Part shown: positions 36,726 through 46,338 of the stretch, in pieces
How the letters are laid out: each line of letters opens with the position of its first letter
Numbering within the stretch: the first letter of the stretch is position 1
Assembly: GCA_019359115.1 (NCBI GenBank)
Contig: JAHHHW010000011.1
Location: forward strand, 1-64,000
Direction of reading: 5' to 3'
Length of the DNA: 64,000 bases
From: Pelatocladus maniniholoensis HA4357-MV3
GTDB taxonomy: Bacteria; Cyanobacteriota; Cyanobacteriia; Cyanobacteriales; Nostocaceae
The notes under the pieces: generated by a model
Database searches by the model: none
What the model was told of the DNA's origin: nothing
The model's input: the letters and a program-made list of their open reading frames with translations, nothing else
Translations under genes and position numbers: made by a program

Positions 36726-38756
36726 TCACCCCCCTGCTACAGGTGTAGTAGGTAAAATCGTTTTTTCTGGATTTGGCTCTTCAGTTACAGATGTCGCAGG
36801 TACAATTGTTTTTTGCTGGTTTGGCTCTTGAGTTTCAGGTGTAGTAGGTACAATTGTTTTTTGCTGGTTTGGCTCTTGAGTTTCAGGTGTAGCAGGTACA
36901 ATTGTTTTTTGCTGGTTTGGCTCTTGAGTTTCGGGTGTAGCAGGTACAATCGTCATCTGCTGATTTGGCTCTTGAGTTTCGGGTGTAGCAGGTACAACCA
37001 TCATTTGTTGATTTGATTCTTCAGTTTCGGGTGTAGCAGGTACAATCGTCTTTTGCTGATTTGGTTCCTCAGTTTCAGGTATTGTAGGTACAATTGTCAT
37101 CTGCTGATTTGGCTCTTGAGTTTCGGGTGTAGCAGGTACAACCATCATTTGTTGATTTGATTCTTCAGTGCTGGATTTAGTAGGTTGTGGATTACTCTCG
37201 ATTGGAGATGGGGATGGCTGTGATTCACTTTCGGGTGTTGGAGGCTTAGTAGATGGTTGAATTTCCCCCTCCGTTACAGTTGGAGTTGGAGTTGAAGTTG
37301 GCTGTGATTCACTTTCAGGTGTTGGAGGTGTAGTAGATGGTTGAATTTCCTCTTCCGTTGGTGGGGGGGGTGTTTGGGACTCGCTTTCAGTTGGAGGTGG
37401 AGGTGTAGATGGTTGAATTTCCTCTTTGGTTGGAGTTGGAGTTGGAGTTGGAAATGGTTGTGATTCGCTTTCAGGTGTTGGAGGTGGTGTGTATAGTTTA
37501 ATTTCTTCCTTAACAACAGGTGGAGATGATTTTGTTTTGTTTTTGGTTGGGGATGGAGATGGAGTTGGTGCGATCGCAGGCTGATTTGATTCACGCTGCG
37601 GTGTGAATATTGATGGTGAAATTGTCGGTGGAGTCGTAAAGAAATTTTTGCTGCGTTTATTCGCTGGTGTTGATGGTGAAGGTTTTGACTTGTTTTTGAT
37701 CGTTTCTACTGCTGGACTGGTGGTTTTGGTTGGTTGATTTTCCTGCAAATAAAATGGTAAAAAACGCTCCCCAATAATCACTAAACTAAACCCAACCCCA
37801 ATCAAACTAAATAACCCCAAAGTTCTAATTCCTTGAGTCTGGGGTTTACGGGACGATGAACTAGATGAATTAGATGAACTAGATGATGTTTTGACTTTAG
37901 CTGGGGGTATTTGCTGTATTGTTGATGGTGGCGACAATGATGCTTGGAGTGCTTGCAAGGCTTCTGCTGCTGTTTGATATCGCTCTTTGAAGTTACAACG
38001 CACCATTCTGGTTAAAATATTTGCCAACTCATTGCTAGTATTAACCAAATGACTCCAAACCACTTCTCCATCCAAAGGATCAGTGGGTAGCTTACGTGGT
38101 TGTACACCTGTTAAAGCTTGAATTCCTAGCATTCCCACTGCATAAACATCGCTACACAGCCTTGGTTTACCATTGGCTTGTTCGTTTGGGATGTAGCCAG
38201 GTGTGCCGATGACAATAGTAGAGTTTACCTCACCTTCGGTATTACTTGCTAAACTTTTAATTTCTTTAACGGAGCCAAAATCGATCAAGACGATTTTTCC
38301 GTCTTGACGACGCATAATATTTTGCAATTTTATATCTCGGTGGATCACACCATGTTCATGGACAACCGCCAAAACTTCTAGTAGTTCTTGTAAGAGTTTT
38401 AGTACTTGAGCTTCACTGAGCTGTTTACCAGGAATAATCTCTGTAGTTAGATCGTGTCCATCTACAAATTCCTGTACCAAATAAAATTCCTCATTTTCTT
38501 CAAAATGAGCTAAAAGTTCCGGAATTTGGTCATGACGCTTGCCTAGTCGATACAGAATCTCTGCTTCTTGGTTGAATAGCCTTTTGGCAATCTGCAAGAT
38601 TTCTGGATTAGGGTTGCGAGTTTTGAGATGCTTAACAACGCATTGGGGATTGCCAGGTAAATCCATATCTTCAGCAAGAAAGGTATCACCAAATCCGCCG
38701 CTTCCCAGCTTCTTAAGGATTCTGTAGCGATTCCGGAGAACTTTGCCGAAGAGCAT
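36726..38756 (-). CDS. Membrane Ser/Thr protein kinase with long Pro-rich and 16-residue-repeat tail
   Basis: 676 residues. Kinase domain about 10-270: LGSGGFGDTFLAED, VVKHL (Lys), VIHRDIKLQNIM, IVLIDFGSVKEI and DVYAVGMLGIQALTG. A Ser-rich linker leads to one membrane helix at about 313-335 (TLGLFSLIGVGFSLVIIGERFL). The remaining ~340 residues lie outside the cytoplasm. They begin with Pro/Thr/Glu-rich text (TPPPTPESESQP repeats) and end in nine 16-residue units of the type EPNQQKTIVPATPETQ (about 36729-37170). The tail could span the periplasm or bind cell wall; no known sensor domain is visible. The repeat number probably varies between strains. Confidence 0.9.
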   Translation of the reverse strand: MLFGKVLRNRYRILKKLGSGGFGDTFLAEDMDLPGNPQCVVKHLKTRNPNPEILQIAKRLFNQEAEILYRLGKRHDQIPELLAHFEENEEFYLVQEFVDGHDLTTEIIPGKQLSEAQVLKLLQELLEVLAVVHEHGVIHRDIKLQNIMRRQDGKIVLIDFGSVKEIKSLASNTEGEVNSTIVIGTPGYIPNEQANGKPRLCSDVYAVGMLGIQALTGVQPRKLPTDPLDGEVVWSHLVNTSNELANILTRMVRCNFKERYQTAAEALQALQASLSPPSTIQQIPPAKVKTSSSSSNSSSSSSRKPQTQGIRTLGLFSLIGVGFSLVIIGERFLPFYLQENQPTKTTSPAVETIKNKSKPSPSTPANKRSKNFFTTPPTISPSIFTPQRESNQPAIAPTPSPSPTKNKTKSSPPVVKEEIKLYTPPPTPESESQPFPTPTPTPTKEEIQPSTPPPPTESESQTPPPPTEEEIQPSTTPPTPESESQPTSTPTPTVTEGEIQPSTKPPTPESESQPSPSPIESNPQPTKSSTEESNQQMMVVPATPETQEPNQQMTIVPTIPETEEPNQQKTIVPATPETEESNQQMMVVPATPETQEPNQQMTIVPATPETQEPNQQKTIVPATPETQEPNQQKTIVPTTPETQEPNQQKTIVPATSVTEEPNPEKTILPTTPVAGG

Positions 38757-39150
38757 CAGCTTTACCTAAACGCAATTTACATGCCCATTATTGGGCGATA
38801 ACTCTATTAATTTTTACAAAAAAAGTCTTTTTAAGAAACTTATTTTGAGAGGATCTTTAAAAATGTTATTGCATGTTCTTAATGGCTAGATTGGGAGCCA
38901 TTGTTACTAATATACATTGCTGCAAAGCTTGGATTTAAGTATTTTTACTTGATTATCCATGTAATTTCAATCTTCATAAATCCCATTTTATTAGCATTTT
39001 TGTGCCAATCAGAGCAAAATTCGGATATTTAAAGTATATGAGGTAAATAGAAAATATATAGTTTTATTTTTTACAAACAAAAAAATTATACTGCATTAAT
39101 AAATATCTATATATCAATTTTTTGTCATATAAATTCTCTATAGAACGAAG
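38757..39150. other. Gene-free AT-rich spacer
   Basis: About 390 bp upstream of the kinase; no coding frame, RNA gene or strong palindrome seen. Confidence 0.4.
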
Positions 39151-39557
39151 AGGCAGGGGATTGGGGATGAATCAGTTATCAGTTATCAAATTAAACTGAA
39201 GTTCCCTAAACCAAAAGATAGATAACGCCTCTCAAACTATTATCTGGCAATGGATAGAAACTTTTACACCTGGCTTACTGTACCCATGTAAAGTCTTGTT
39301 TTGCTCGTCAGATATGTTTTATACTGAAAACAAAATATGCCCAACATCGAGAATGCAAGATAAATTCTTAAAATCTTTACCAGGAAGCTGTTTTGGGCAT
39401 TATCAATAAAAATGTACTCAGTAGTAATAAATGCATAACTAGCTGTAAATAAGGCTGGGTATGACTTTGAGTGTTTTCAAAATTTATTTTTTGGGGTAAC
39501 TTCAAATTAAACTGTTAACTGTTAACTGTTAACTGATTCATCACCAATCCCCTGCCT
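39151..39557. repeat. Roughly 407-bp element with imperfect ~55-bp terminal inverted repeats
   Basis: The left arm begins AGGCAGGGGATTGGGGATGA (39151) and runs through ATCAGTTATCAGTTATC and AAATTAAACTGAAGTT. The right arm (39498-39557) is its imperfect reverse complement, with three GTTAACT units. The interior shows no intact frame. The right end overlaps the stop codon of the DUF3769 gene by two bases (stop 39556-39558). Confidence 0.65.
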
Positions 39558-42054
39558 ACTCTGACACACCACCGACAACAGGTTTAACTTCCGAAAATGG
39601 ATTAGTGCCACCAGTCCAGTTAAAGTCGCTAATGCGGAAGCTAATTCCACCTAATTCGAGTTCTGGATTGTAACGCAGGGTAATACCATAAGTACGACGA
39701 TTGTACTGTAAAAAATAGTCTGTACTGGTGTTTTCTCCAGTATCTAAATTAACTGATGCTTGAATACCAACAGTGAATGGACCATAAATTTGCTGTGTAA
39801 TCCCCGCAGTCAAGGTTCTGGTATCAACAGCACGGTCAAATAAGAAGGGAGACTCACCACTATCAAGACCTTGGGAGTAACGAATATTAAAATTAGTGTA
39901 GTCGAAAAAAGATCTGGAAAAATGACCAATTTGTCCTTCTAAACCAATTGTGCCAATCAATGTGCTTTGGTTATCTCCGTTCGTGTAATAACTGGTAGTA
40001 CCAGTCAAACCACCAAATGCTCGGAGGTAGGGAACTACGGGGTTAGGTGTGTATCGTAAACCTTCAGTAGCGGTGGGTGGTAAGGGTTTACCTTGCCATA
40101 ATAATAATCCTCCATTCAGGGCGGCGCTAGCTTGGAGACGACCAAGGGAGACACGATTATTATCTCGGATAGTTTCTAGCAAATCTTCGCGATCAGTGTT
40201 GGCAGTGATATACTGAGCGCCTGCTTGGTAGCTGAGATTTAATCCAGTTTTACCGAGAGGAATGATTGGGGAAATAATGAGGCCGCCAAAGGTACTTTGA
40301 ACAGTTTGATAACCAAGGCTACCGTTGTAGAGGCGATCGCGATAACTATATTCTAATGTTAAATTATGAGGGTAGCGAATATCACCTATTTGTTGCCGCA
40401 ATCGTAAACTTGCCTTGAGGTTATCTTCAACATCGCTCAAGTCAAAACTAGTTAATGTCCCAGAACCTTCAACTGTTGTCCGTGGACTCAAAGTGCCATC
40501 AAGTGATGTTTTTAAACCAAACAGCGAGGGAACGTTACTAAAACCGTCCTCCACAGTCTTTTGAGCGAAAAACTGAGGTGTCAGACTAAAACGAAAATTC
40601 TCGGAATTTATCGGTTCCAATTTGCGTTCTATAAATACACCACCACGCTGATCCCCATCAAAACCAAAAGCAACTAATCCAGGCGTAGCATCTCGTTCTC
40701 TGCGGTCAATCACCTGCTCGTTTTTGGGAATAGGTACACTTACACGTCGGTCAAAAACTAAACGTTGATTCCGAGTACGAACACGGTCTTGCAAAGGTGA
40801 TTCTCGTGTCAATGTCACTTTGTCAGCACGTAATTGCAATTCTGGTGGTGAAAAGGGATCATTGGTGAGCGTAACATCTGATGCTTGCCAGCCACGGGGA
40901 TAAAAATCAATGCGTGCAGCTTCAAAGCGGACTCGCCGCACTTGTCCTCCCTGTTCGGGTTTGGGTACATTACTCGCATTTGTTCTACTACCAAAGCCAA
41001 AGTTAACTTCCCCTGGACTACTTACCCCAGTCAACGGTTGATTGCTTCTGATGCGATCGCTTGGTGGACGTGCTGGTACTCCCCCTGCTGTGGCGTCGGT
41101 AGGCAAAAAAGCAAAATCTTGGTCGGCTGTGGGTAGAAAAATCTCACCACGACCAGCGATCATTTCTCCATTATCCTGAACAAAATTATAGGTAAATCGC
41201 TGTCCACGTATTACTTGGTCGCCTCTGGTTAAAGCGACATTTCCTTCGCCCACAGCAATTAAATTGTCTAAACTAACTTGGATGCGATCAGCATCCACCA
41301 CCGCTCCATCAAAACGGACAACAACATTACCGACTGCTGTGACTACTCGTCTTTGTTCATCATACTCCTGGTTATCTGCAATTACTTCTATAACTCTCCT
41401 TGTTTCTGGTGTGTTTGGTGCTGGTGCTGGTTGTGGAGTTTGGCTGGTGAGGTTGCGAGTTTTAAATTCTATAGTTGCTGTTTGGTTGTTGGTGGTTGTG
41501 GATTGGGTGTTGGTTGGTTGTTGGTTAGCAAGATTAAATTTGATTTTGATGGGTTGTGCTGCTAACTGGGAAGTCTGGGAATTTTGGGTAGTGTGATGAT
41601 TTTGTTTTGACTGGACTAGTTGTTGAACCAATAACTGTGATTTTTTCTGAGATTGGTTCTTACTATTTTGGATTTTTTGGACAATTTGCTGTTTGGTTTG
41701 TTTTTGTTGACTAACGTTATTAGTGTCTTGAGAAACCTGTGGCTGTTGTTGTGAGTAGCCAATAGATAAGGGTTCTCCTAGTAAAACTGCACTCGTTTGA
41801 GCAATATTTAAAGGTGAAAATTCTGCTGAGAATGTTTCCGGTGTAGAGATTGTGGGTGGAGTTTGGACTACCGATGACTCATCAGGTGCAGACTGATGTC
41901 GCAGGTTAACTGGTTTTTGTTGGGAATTTTCTGCATTCGCCTGTTGTTTTGGGAAATGCAATTGGCGATCGCTTGCAGCTATGGCTGGCAGATTTTCTGC
42001 TAGTAATGGTTCAACAATAGCAGGTGGTTCGGGCGGCAGAACGGTATGAAACAT
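39556..42054 (-). CDS. LptD-like outer-membrane protein (DUF3769) with an LptA/OstA-like domain
   Basis: 832 residues. Residues 1-215 are low-complexity and Gln/Pro-rich. Residues about 218-320 look like an OstA/LptA beta-jellyroll (RRVIEVIADNQEYDEQRRVVTAVGNVVVRFDGAVVDADRIQVSLDNLIAVGEGNVALTRGDQVIRGQRF). The rest (about 370-832) is rich in alternating aromatic/polar strands typical of an outer-membrane beta-barrel, as in the cyanobacterial DUF3769 family, proposed to replace LptD in placing lipopolysaccharide. No normal signal peptide is visible at the ATG at 42054, so either the start is elsewhere or the leader is unusual; I see no better upstream start. Confidence 0.85.
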   Translation of the reverse strand: MFHTVLPPEPPAIVEPLLAENLPAIAASDRQLHFPKQQANAENSQQKPVNLRHQSAPDESSVVQTPPTISTPETFSAEFSPLNIAQTSAVLLGEPLSIGYSQQQPQVSQDTNNVSQQKQTKQQIVQKIQNSKNQSQKKSQLLVQQLVQSKQNHHTTQNSQTSQLAAQPIKIKFNLANQQPTNTQSTTTNNQTATIEFKTRNLTSQTPQPAPAPNTPETRRVIEVIADNQEYDEQRRVVTAVGNVVVRFDGAVVDADRIQVSLDNLIAVGEGNVALTRGDQVIRGQRFTYNFVQDNGEMIAGRGEIFLPTADQDFAFLPTDATAGGVPARPPSDRIRSNQPLTGVSSPGEVNFGFGSRTNASNVPKPEQGGQVRRVRFEAARIDFYPRGWQASDVTLTNDPFSPPELQLRADKVTLTRESPLQDRVRTRNQRLVFDRRVSVPIPKNEQVIDRRERDATPGLVAFGFDGDQRGGVFIERKLEPINSENFRFSLTPQFFAQKTVEDGFSNVPSLFGLKTSLDGTLSPRTTVEGSGTLTSFDLSDVEDNLKASLRLRQQIGDIRYPHNLTLEYSYRDRLYNGSLGYQTVQSTFGGLIISPIIPLGKTGLNLSYQAGAQYITANTDREDLLETIRDNNRVSLGRLQASAALNGGLLLWQGKPLPPTATEGLRYTPNPVVPYLRAFGGLTGTTSYYTNGDNQSTLIGTIGLEGQIGHFSRSFFDYTNFNIRYSQGLDSGESPFLFDRAVDTRTLTAGITQQIYGPFTVGIQASVNLDTGENTSTDYFLQYNRRTYGITLRYNPELELGGISFRISDFNWTGGTNPFSEVKPVVGGVSE

Positions 42055-42219
42055 GTTTCAGCACAATCTAGCAAACGAATAGCCAAAATTAATAGCCGGA
42101 AGGACTAATCTGGCTTTTACCTTCCGACTTTTACTTTCTGTTTAACTTTTTAGCAGGCCGCCTCAACAGCGTCTAGTGTTTTTTACCTGACGGTAATTAT
42201 GGATAATTTAGTCTTAATC

Positions 42220-42336
42220 TTACTCGAAGTCCCGACGACCAGGGTTACGAGCAGGGTCATTTGACAAAAATCCAAACACAAACAGAGTGATAAAGAAGGC
42301 AACAACTATATATACAACGATTTTTAAAGTCAGCAT
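42220..42336 (-). CDS. psbI: Photosystem II reaction centre protein I
   Basis: 38 residues: [38 protein letters not shown], matching PsbI in length, single membrane helix and the NDPARNPGR tail. PsbI lies beside the D1 protein and helps early photosystem II assembly. The ATG at 42336 has AAAGGAGA eight bases upstream; a longer open frame to 42411 is rejected because it adds a non-conserved leader. It is a single gene. Confidence 0.97.
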   Translation of the reverse strand: MLTLKIVVYIVVAFFITLFVFGFLSNDPARNPGRRDFE

Positions 42337-42710
42337 TGAGTATCTCCTTTGAGTATGAAAAGCTTTCCGTATCTGCCATACAGATTTAGATAGCTCCTTT
42401 ATCTTACCCAAATCTCATCCCTTTTTTGGAGAACACTAGCATAAATTGAGTAGATGAACTCCGCAACAAAACTGAGTGTAAGGCGATATCGCCTGATTAG
42501 CTGACTTCTTATCTTGATAGATGCGCCTTGCTAAGGAGACGTTGATGCCCAGTAGATGTTTCCAGACTGAGATTTATATCTTGCACTAGCTTTTCGTATC
42601 GCCAAAAATAAACGTTGGTAGGTTATCTCGAAGAATCAACTGTTTTCACCATCACCACAACTCATAACTTCATCAAAAAAACATATAAAGTCAAATTGAA
42701 TAAGTAAAGT
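42337..42710. other. Gene-free spacer upstream of psbI
   Basis: Should carry the psbI promoter. No clear repeats or frames. Confidence 0.4.
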
Positions 42711-42815
42711 GCCATTTTGCTTTCTCGTTTAGGCATACTGCTTACTCAAAAAGCCATATTGTTTACTCGTTTCGATATATCGCGCACTCATTTAGGCATA
42801 TTGCTTTCTCATTTC
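42711..42815. repeat. Degenerate 21-bp minisatellite (5 units)
   Basis: Five consecutive 21-bp units aligned on (G)GCAT.(T/C)TG.TT.CTC.TTT, starting at 42711, 42732, 42753, 42774 and 42795. Identity between units is moderate, indicating an old array. A plus-strand frame of 83 codons across it is an artefact. Confidence 0.7.
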
Positions 42816-42892
42816 ATTAGAATCAGTAAGCAAACAGGTAAATTCAGATTTTGCACCAGCTTTTCGTCCAACCAAAAAATAAGCAGACTTTT

Positions 42893-42932
42893 CGCTATGA
42901 GACTGCGATTGAAATTGCAGGCGGGTTTTTTT
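42893..42932 (-). repeat. First stem of the multi-hairpin repeat family, truncated
   Basis: Read on the minus strand, AAAAACCCGCCTGCAATTTC then AATCGCAGTCTCATAG matches the opening of 59547-59602 almost exactly, then stops. Confidence 0.6.
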
Positions 42933-43260
42933 AACTCTATATATTTTGCAATTAATAAAATTGATTGAATAGACAAAATATTGATACTTATAAGTATCTA
43001 AGTTGAATCAAAAATTTTAAACCATTGTGTTTGTTTAAATCTAATTTCAATACAACCTCATGCAACAATAATTGACATATTTTTATCTTGCATGGCAAAC
43101 TATTTACAAGATACATATACTCAACTTATAAAATGTAATTCTACAAAGCACATATCAATCACTTTAAATTAGGTTGAAAAAACAATTAAAACCCAAGGGT
43201 ATTTCATTCTTAACAGTTGCTTGAATATGTTTAGAACCAAGAGTATTTCATTCTTAACAT
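42933..43260. other. Gene-free spacer
   Basis: AT-rich. The words AACCCAAGGGTATTTCATTC (43191) and AACCAAGAGTATTTCATTC (43237) are near-duplicates, each followed by TTAACA. No genes. Confidence 0.45.
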
Positions 43261-43380
43261 AACCCGCCCAGAAATAAATTTCCAGGCTCATAGTAAAACT
43301 CCACTTAAAGTGGACTGAAAAATTTGCGAGTCGTTTTTAGACGACTTAAGCTATAAGCCAAGAATTTTAATTATTTGCGG
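43261..43380 (+). repeat. Four-stem copy of the multi-hairpin repeat family
   Basis: Same order as 33115-33240: stem 1 GAAAT/ATTTC, CTCATAGTAAAA, stem 2 TCCACTTAAAGTGGA, stem 3 GTCGTTTTTAGACGAC, TTAAGCTATAAG, and a decayed stem 4 (CCAAGAATTTTAATTATTTG). Confidence 0.8.
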
Positions 43381-43487
43381 ACTAAACGAGAATGAAATAA
43401 CCCTGGGATTAGGCGTAGATTTTACACGAAAAATATTATGTGAGCGCTATTAAGCACCTGTTTTATAAATCCTAAGTAGGAATAGAG

Positions 43488-44267
43488 ATGAAAAAAAACT
43501 TTAACAATAGTGATGTTTCACCAAGCTCATCTTTTGCTCTACAAGATTTTCCAGTGCTGCAATCTGCAAAATATATCCTCAAGCTTGCATCCACTGAAGC
43601 TGAATTAGAATCGATTTTACGGCTACGTTTTGAAGTATTTAATATTGAGCAAGGGCTAGGATTAGCTACTTCTAATGTTAGTCAAATGGATCGAGACAAG
43701 TTTGATGCAGTTTTCCATCACTTCATGCTCATCTCTAAAGAAACAAAAAAAACAATCGGAACTTATCGATTGCAAACCTACACAATGGCTTCTGAAGCTT
43801 TCGGATTTTATGCCGCTAAAGAATATAATCTCAATGACATTCCTGATTTGATCATCAAAGCATCTGTGGAAATTGGGCGTGTATGCATAGCAAGAGAACA
43901 TCGCAATCTTCAAGCACTGTTATTACTTTATCAAGGGCTACTCAATTATCTGAATTTGAGTGGTAATCAATATTGTTTTGGATGTACTTTATTACCAACA
44001 CTATGTCCTGTGCAAGCTGCTTGTACTTATAATTATTTTCAGCAGAATAACTTAATGCATTCAAGTATTTTAGTTTATCCCAATGCAGAATATCTTCTCG
44101 AACTTCCTCAGCAATATCCAGATTCATCTGATGTTGAAATTCCGAATATTTTGCAGGTATATTTTAATATGGGGGCAAAAATCTGTAGTCTCCCAGCAGT
44201 TTATCGACAGTTTAAAGTAATTGATTTTTTAACTATATTAGACAGTGCAAATTTTGCTAAATTGTAG
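43488..44267 (+). CDS. GNAT-fold acyltransferase of the OlsB/hemolysin-like group
   Basis: 259 residues. The pattern YILKLASTEAELESILRLRFEVFNIEQG, FDAVFHHFMLISKETKKTIGTYRL, ASEAFGFYAAKEYNL and ASVEIGRVCIAREHRN fits the acetyltransferase subgroup that includes ornithine lipid synthase OlsB and autoinducer-synthase-like proteins (Acetyltransf_5). It uses an acyl-carrier protein or acyl-CoA donor; the product may be an aminolipid, but this is not shown by the sequence. Length is usual, no membrane segment. A GGAATAGAG ribosome binding site precedes the ATG. It is a single gene after a hairpin repeat. Confidence 0.8.
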   Translation: MKKNFNNSDVSPSSSFALQDFPVLQSAKYILKLASTEAELESILRLRFEVFNIEQGLGLATSNVSQMDRDKFDAVFHHFMLISKETKKTIGTYRLQTYTMASEAFGFYAAKEYNLNDIPDLIIKASVEIGRVCIAREHRNLQALLLLYQGLLNYLNLSGNQYCFGCTLLPTLCPVQAACTYNYFQQNNLMHSSILVYPNAEYLLELPQQYPDSSDVEIPNILQVYFNMGAKICSLPAVYRQFKVIDFLTILDSANFAKL

Positions 44268-44334
44268 AAACGCCAGGACATAATGTATTTTCTGTAATTA
44301 GAAGTGCGATCGCCTGTAGTGTCATTTGTGTAGT

Positions 44335-44440
44335 GAGCATCCTAAATGTTTAAAATCCCTTGGAAATCTGGAGCTAGACAAACTAAGTCCGCCTACACAG
44401 ACTTCCAGTCTGCGGGTATTTTTCAAAAATTCGGATGCTC
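44335..44440. repeat. 106-bp element with GAGCATCC ends
   Basis: GAGCATCC at 44335-44342 and GGATGCTC at 44433-44440 are exact inverted ends. Inside is a small stem CAGACTTCCAGTCTG (44398-44412). The same end word with T-rich continuation occurs at 35212. It lies in the gcvT leader. Confidence 0.55.
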
Positions 44441-44516
44441 CCTTTGTATATTTGTAGTTCACACAATACAGGCGATCCGCAACCCCGTACTCGAATCAAT
44501 CTCGTAGGATATATAA

Positions 44517-44552
44517 ATGTTGACCTACGACAACAAAATTACCCGTGGCTAA
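44517..44552 (+). other. Possible 11-codon leader frame overlapping the gcvT start
   Basis: ATG at 44517 opens a frame reading [11 protein letters not shown] and stopping at TAA 44550-44552, just past the gcvT GTG (44545-44547) in another frame. TAGGAT lies 8 bases before the ATG. Translation coupling is possible but unproven. Confidence 0.3.
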
Positions 44553-45681
44553 ACCAGAAGAAAACATTGTTTCCTTATCTCGAACCCCTCTATATATCCT
44601 CGCCCAAGAATTAAAAGCACGACTCACCAGCTTTGGCGGTTGGGAAATGCCAGTACAATTTAGTGGCATTACTACAGAACATCATGCTGTTAGAAATGCA
44701 GCAGGAATGTTTGATATTTCCCACATGGGTAAATTTACTTTACAAGGGAAATATCTGATTTCTCAACTGCAAACATTAGTACCTTCAGACCTCAGTCGGT
44801 TACAACCAGGTCAAGCCCAATACACAGTATTGTTAAATTCCGAAGCTGGTATCATCGACGACATTATTTTTTACTACCAGGGAGAAAACTCTGCTGGCGA
44901 ACAACAGGGAGTAATCATAGTCAATGCAGCCACAACCAACAAAGACAAAACATGGTTACTTCAGCATCTTGATACTACAGACATCAAATTCCAAGACCTT
45001 TCACCAGAAAAAGTATTAATCGCCGTTCAAGGACCAAAAGCAGTAGCATATCTTCAACCCTTGGTACAAGCAGACTTAACTTCTGTCAAAGCTTTCGGTC
45101 ATCTGGAAACAAAACTACTAGGTAAACCAGCTTTCCTTGCCCGCACAGGCTACACTGGAGAAGATGGATTTGAAGTCATGCTCGACCCAGAAGCGGGTAT
45201 AGAATTATGGCAGAGTTTGCTTCAGGCTGGTGTCATTCCCTGTGGACTTGGTGCAAGGGATACCCTGCGACTAGAAGCAGCAATGGCACTTTACGGGCAA
45301 GACATTGATGATACCACCACACCCTTAGAAGCAGGTTTAGGTTGGTTGGTACATCTTGATACCAAAGGAGATTTTATCGGGCGTCCGATTTTGGAACGAC
45401 AAAAAGCTGCGGGAGTACAGCGTCGATTAGTAGGTTTACAAATGCAAGGACGCAATATTGCCCGTCATGGCTACCAAGTATTATCAGCAGGAATAGTTAT
45501 AGGAGAGGTGACAAGTGGTACACTATCACCTACACTTACTTATCCTATTGCCCTAGCTTATGTTCCTACCCAGCTAGCAACTGTTGGTCAGCAGCTAGAT
45601 ATAGAAATTCGCGGTAAAACATACCCAGCCCTAGTGGTTAAGAAACCTTTTTACCGTTCTCCAAATCGGATTACAAACTAG
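44545..45681 (+). CDS. gcvT: Glycine cleavage system T protein (aminomethyltransferase)
   Basis: 378 residues from a GTG start. It takes the aminomethyl group from lipoyl-GcvH, releases ammonia and passes the methylene to tetrahydrofolate. Signatures: [78 protein letters not shown] and the C-terminal barrel [21 protein letters not shown]. Length is normal. First of three gcv genes on the strand. No glycine riboswitch is recognisable upstream. In cyanobacteria the system works in photorespiration. Confidence 0.96.
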   Translation: MAKPEENIVSLSRTPLYILAQELKARLTSFGGWEMPVQFSGITTEHHAVRNAAGMFDISHMGKFTLQGKYLISQLQTLVPSDLSRLQPGQAQYTVLLNSEAGIIDDIIFYYQGENSAGEQQGVIIVNAATTNKDKTWLLQHLDTTDIKFQDLSPEKVLIAVQGPKAVAYLQPLVQADLTSVKAFGHLETKLLGKPAFLARTGYTGEDGFEVMLDPEAGIELWQSLLQAGVIPCGLGARDTLRLEAAMALYGQDIDDTTTPLEAGLGWLVHLDTKGDFIGRPILERQKAAGVQRRLVGLQMQGRNIARHGYQVLSAGIVIGEVTSGTLSPTLTYPIALAYVPTQLATVGQQLDIEIRGKTYPALVVKKPFYRSPNRITN

Positions 45682-45828
45682 CCATTTGTCATTTGTCATT
45701 GGTAAGGTTTTCAATCATGTTCTATTTGTTCTCACCGACTGACTTAATTGCTAATTGCTAATAATGTCTTTACCATTAGCCATTAGTTGTTATCCTGTTC
45801 ATTTTTTTTACGTGGAAAGGGAAGTGAT

Positions 45829-46215
45829 ATGTCTTTGGAATATCCACAAGATTTAAGATACTTGGATACTCATGAATATGTACGCTTAGAAGGTGAAATC
45901 GCCACAATTGGTATCACCAGCTTTGCTGTAAATCAACTGGGTGATGTTGTATTTTTGGAATTACCAGAGATTGGTGATGCTGTCACCAAAGGAGACAAAA
46001 TTGGTACAATTGAATCAGTAAAAGCCGTTGAAGACTTAAACTCACCAGTAACTGGTACTGTTATAGAACGTAACGAGGAAATGATCGAATCTCCCGAACA
46101 TATAGCAGAAGATCCCTACGGTGAGGGATGGTTTATTAAAGTAAGAGTCAATGACCCTGGTGAAATTGATGATGCACTCACAGCGCAGGAATATAGTGCT
46201 GAGGTGGAGGGGTAG
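45829..46215 (+). CDS. gcvH: Glycine cleavage system H protein
   Basis: 128 residues from the ATG at 45829, with GGGAAG before it; a TTG at 45787 would add an unconserved leader. It carries the lipoyl arm that shuttles intermediates among the P, T and L proteins. Lipoyl lysine K65 lies in [18 protein letters not shown]. Other marks: [39 protein letters not shown] and [11 protein letters not shown]-like [12 protein letters not shown]. Length is usual. It lies between gcvT and gcvP. Confidence 0.97.
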   Translation: MSLEYPQDLRYLDTHEYVRLEGEIATIGITSFAVNQLGDVVFLELPEIGDAVTKGDKIGTIESVKAVEDLNSPVTGTVIERNEEMIESPEHIAEDPYGEGWFIKVRVNDPGEIDDALTAQEYSAEVEG

Positions 46216-46338
46216 AGTTTTGCAGAGGCGGGGATGCGGGATGCGGTAACACCAAGAGGCGTTAAACTCATGCCACTTGTCTCGGCAGTAGGATTTCGCG
46301 GCCATTGGGCAGTAAACAACTATTTGTATTTCGCTGAT

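Noticed and set aside
42717-42968. 83-codon frame upstream of the acyltransferase
   Set aside because: It is a translation of a decayed 21-bp array followed by a hairpin-repeat fragment.
44268-44544. Glycine riboswitch before gcvT
   Set aside because: I looked for the tandem aptamer core and do not see it; the leader instead contains a repeat element and a short frame.
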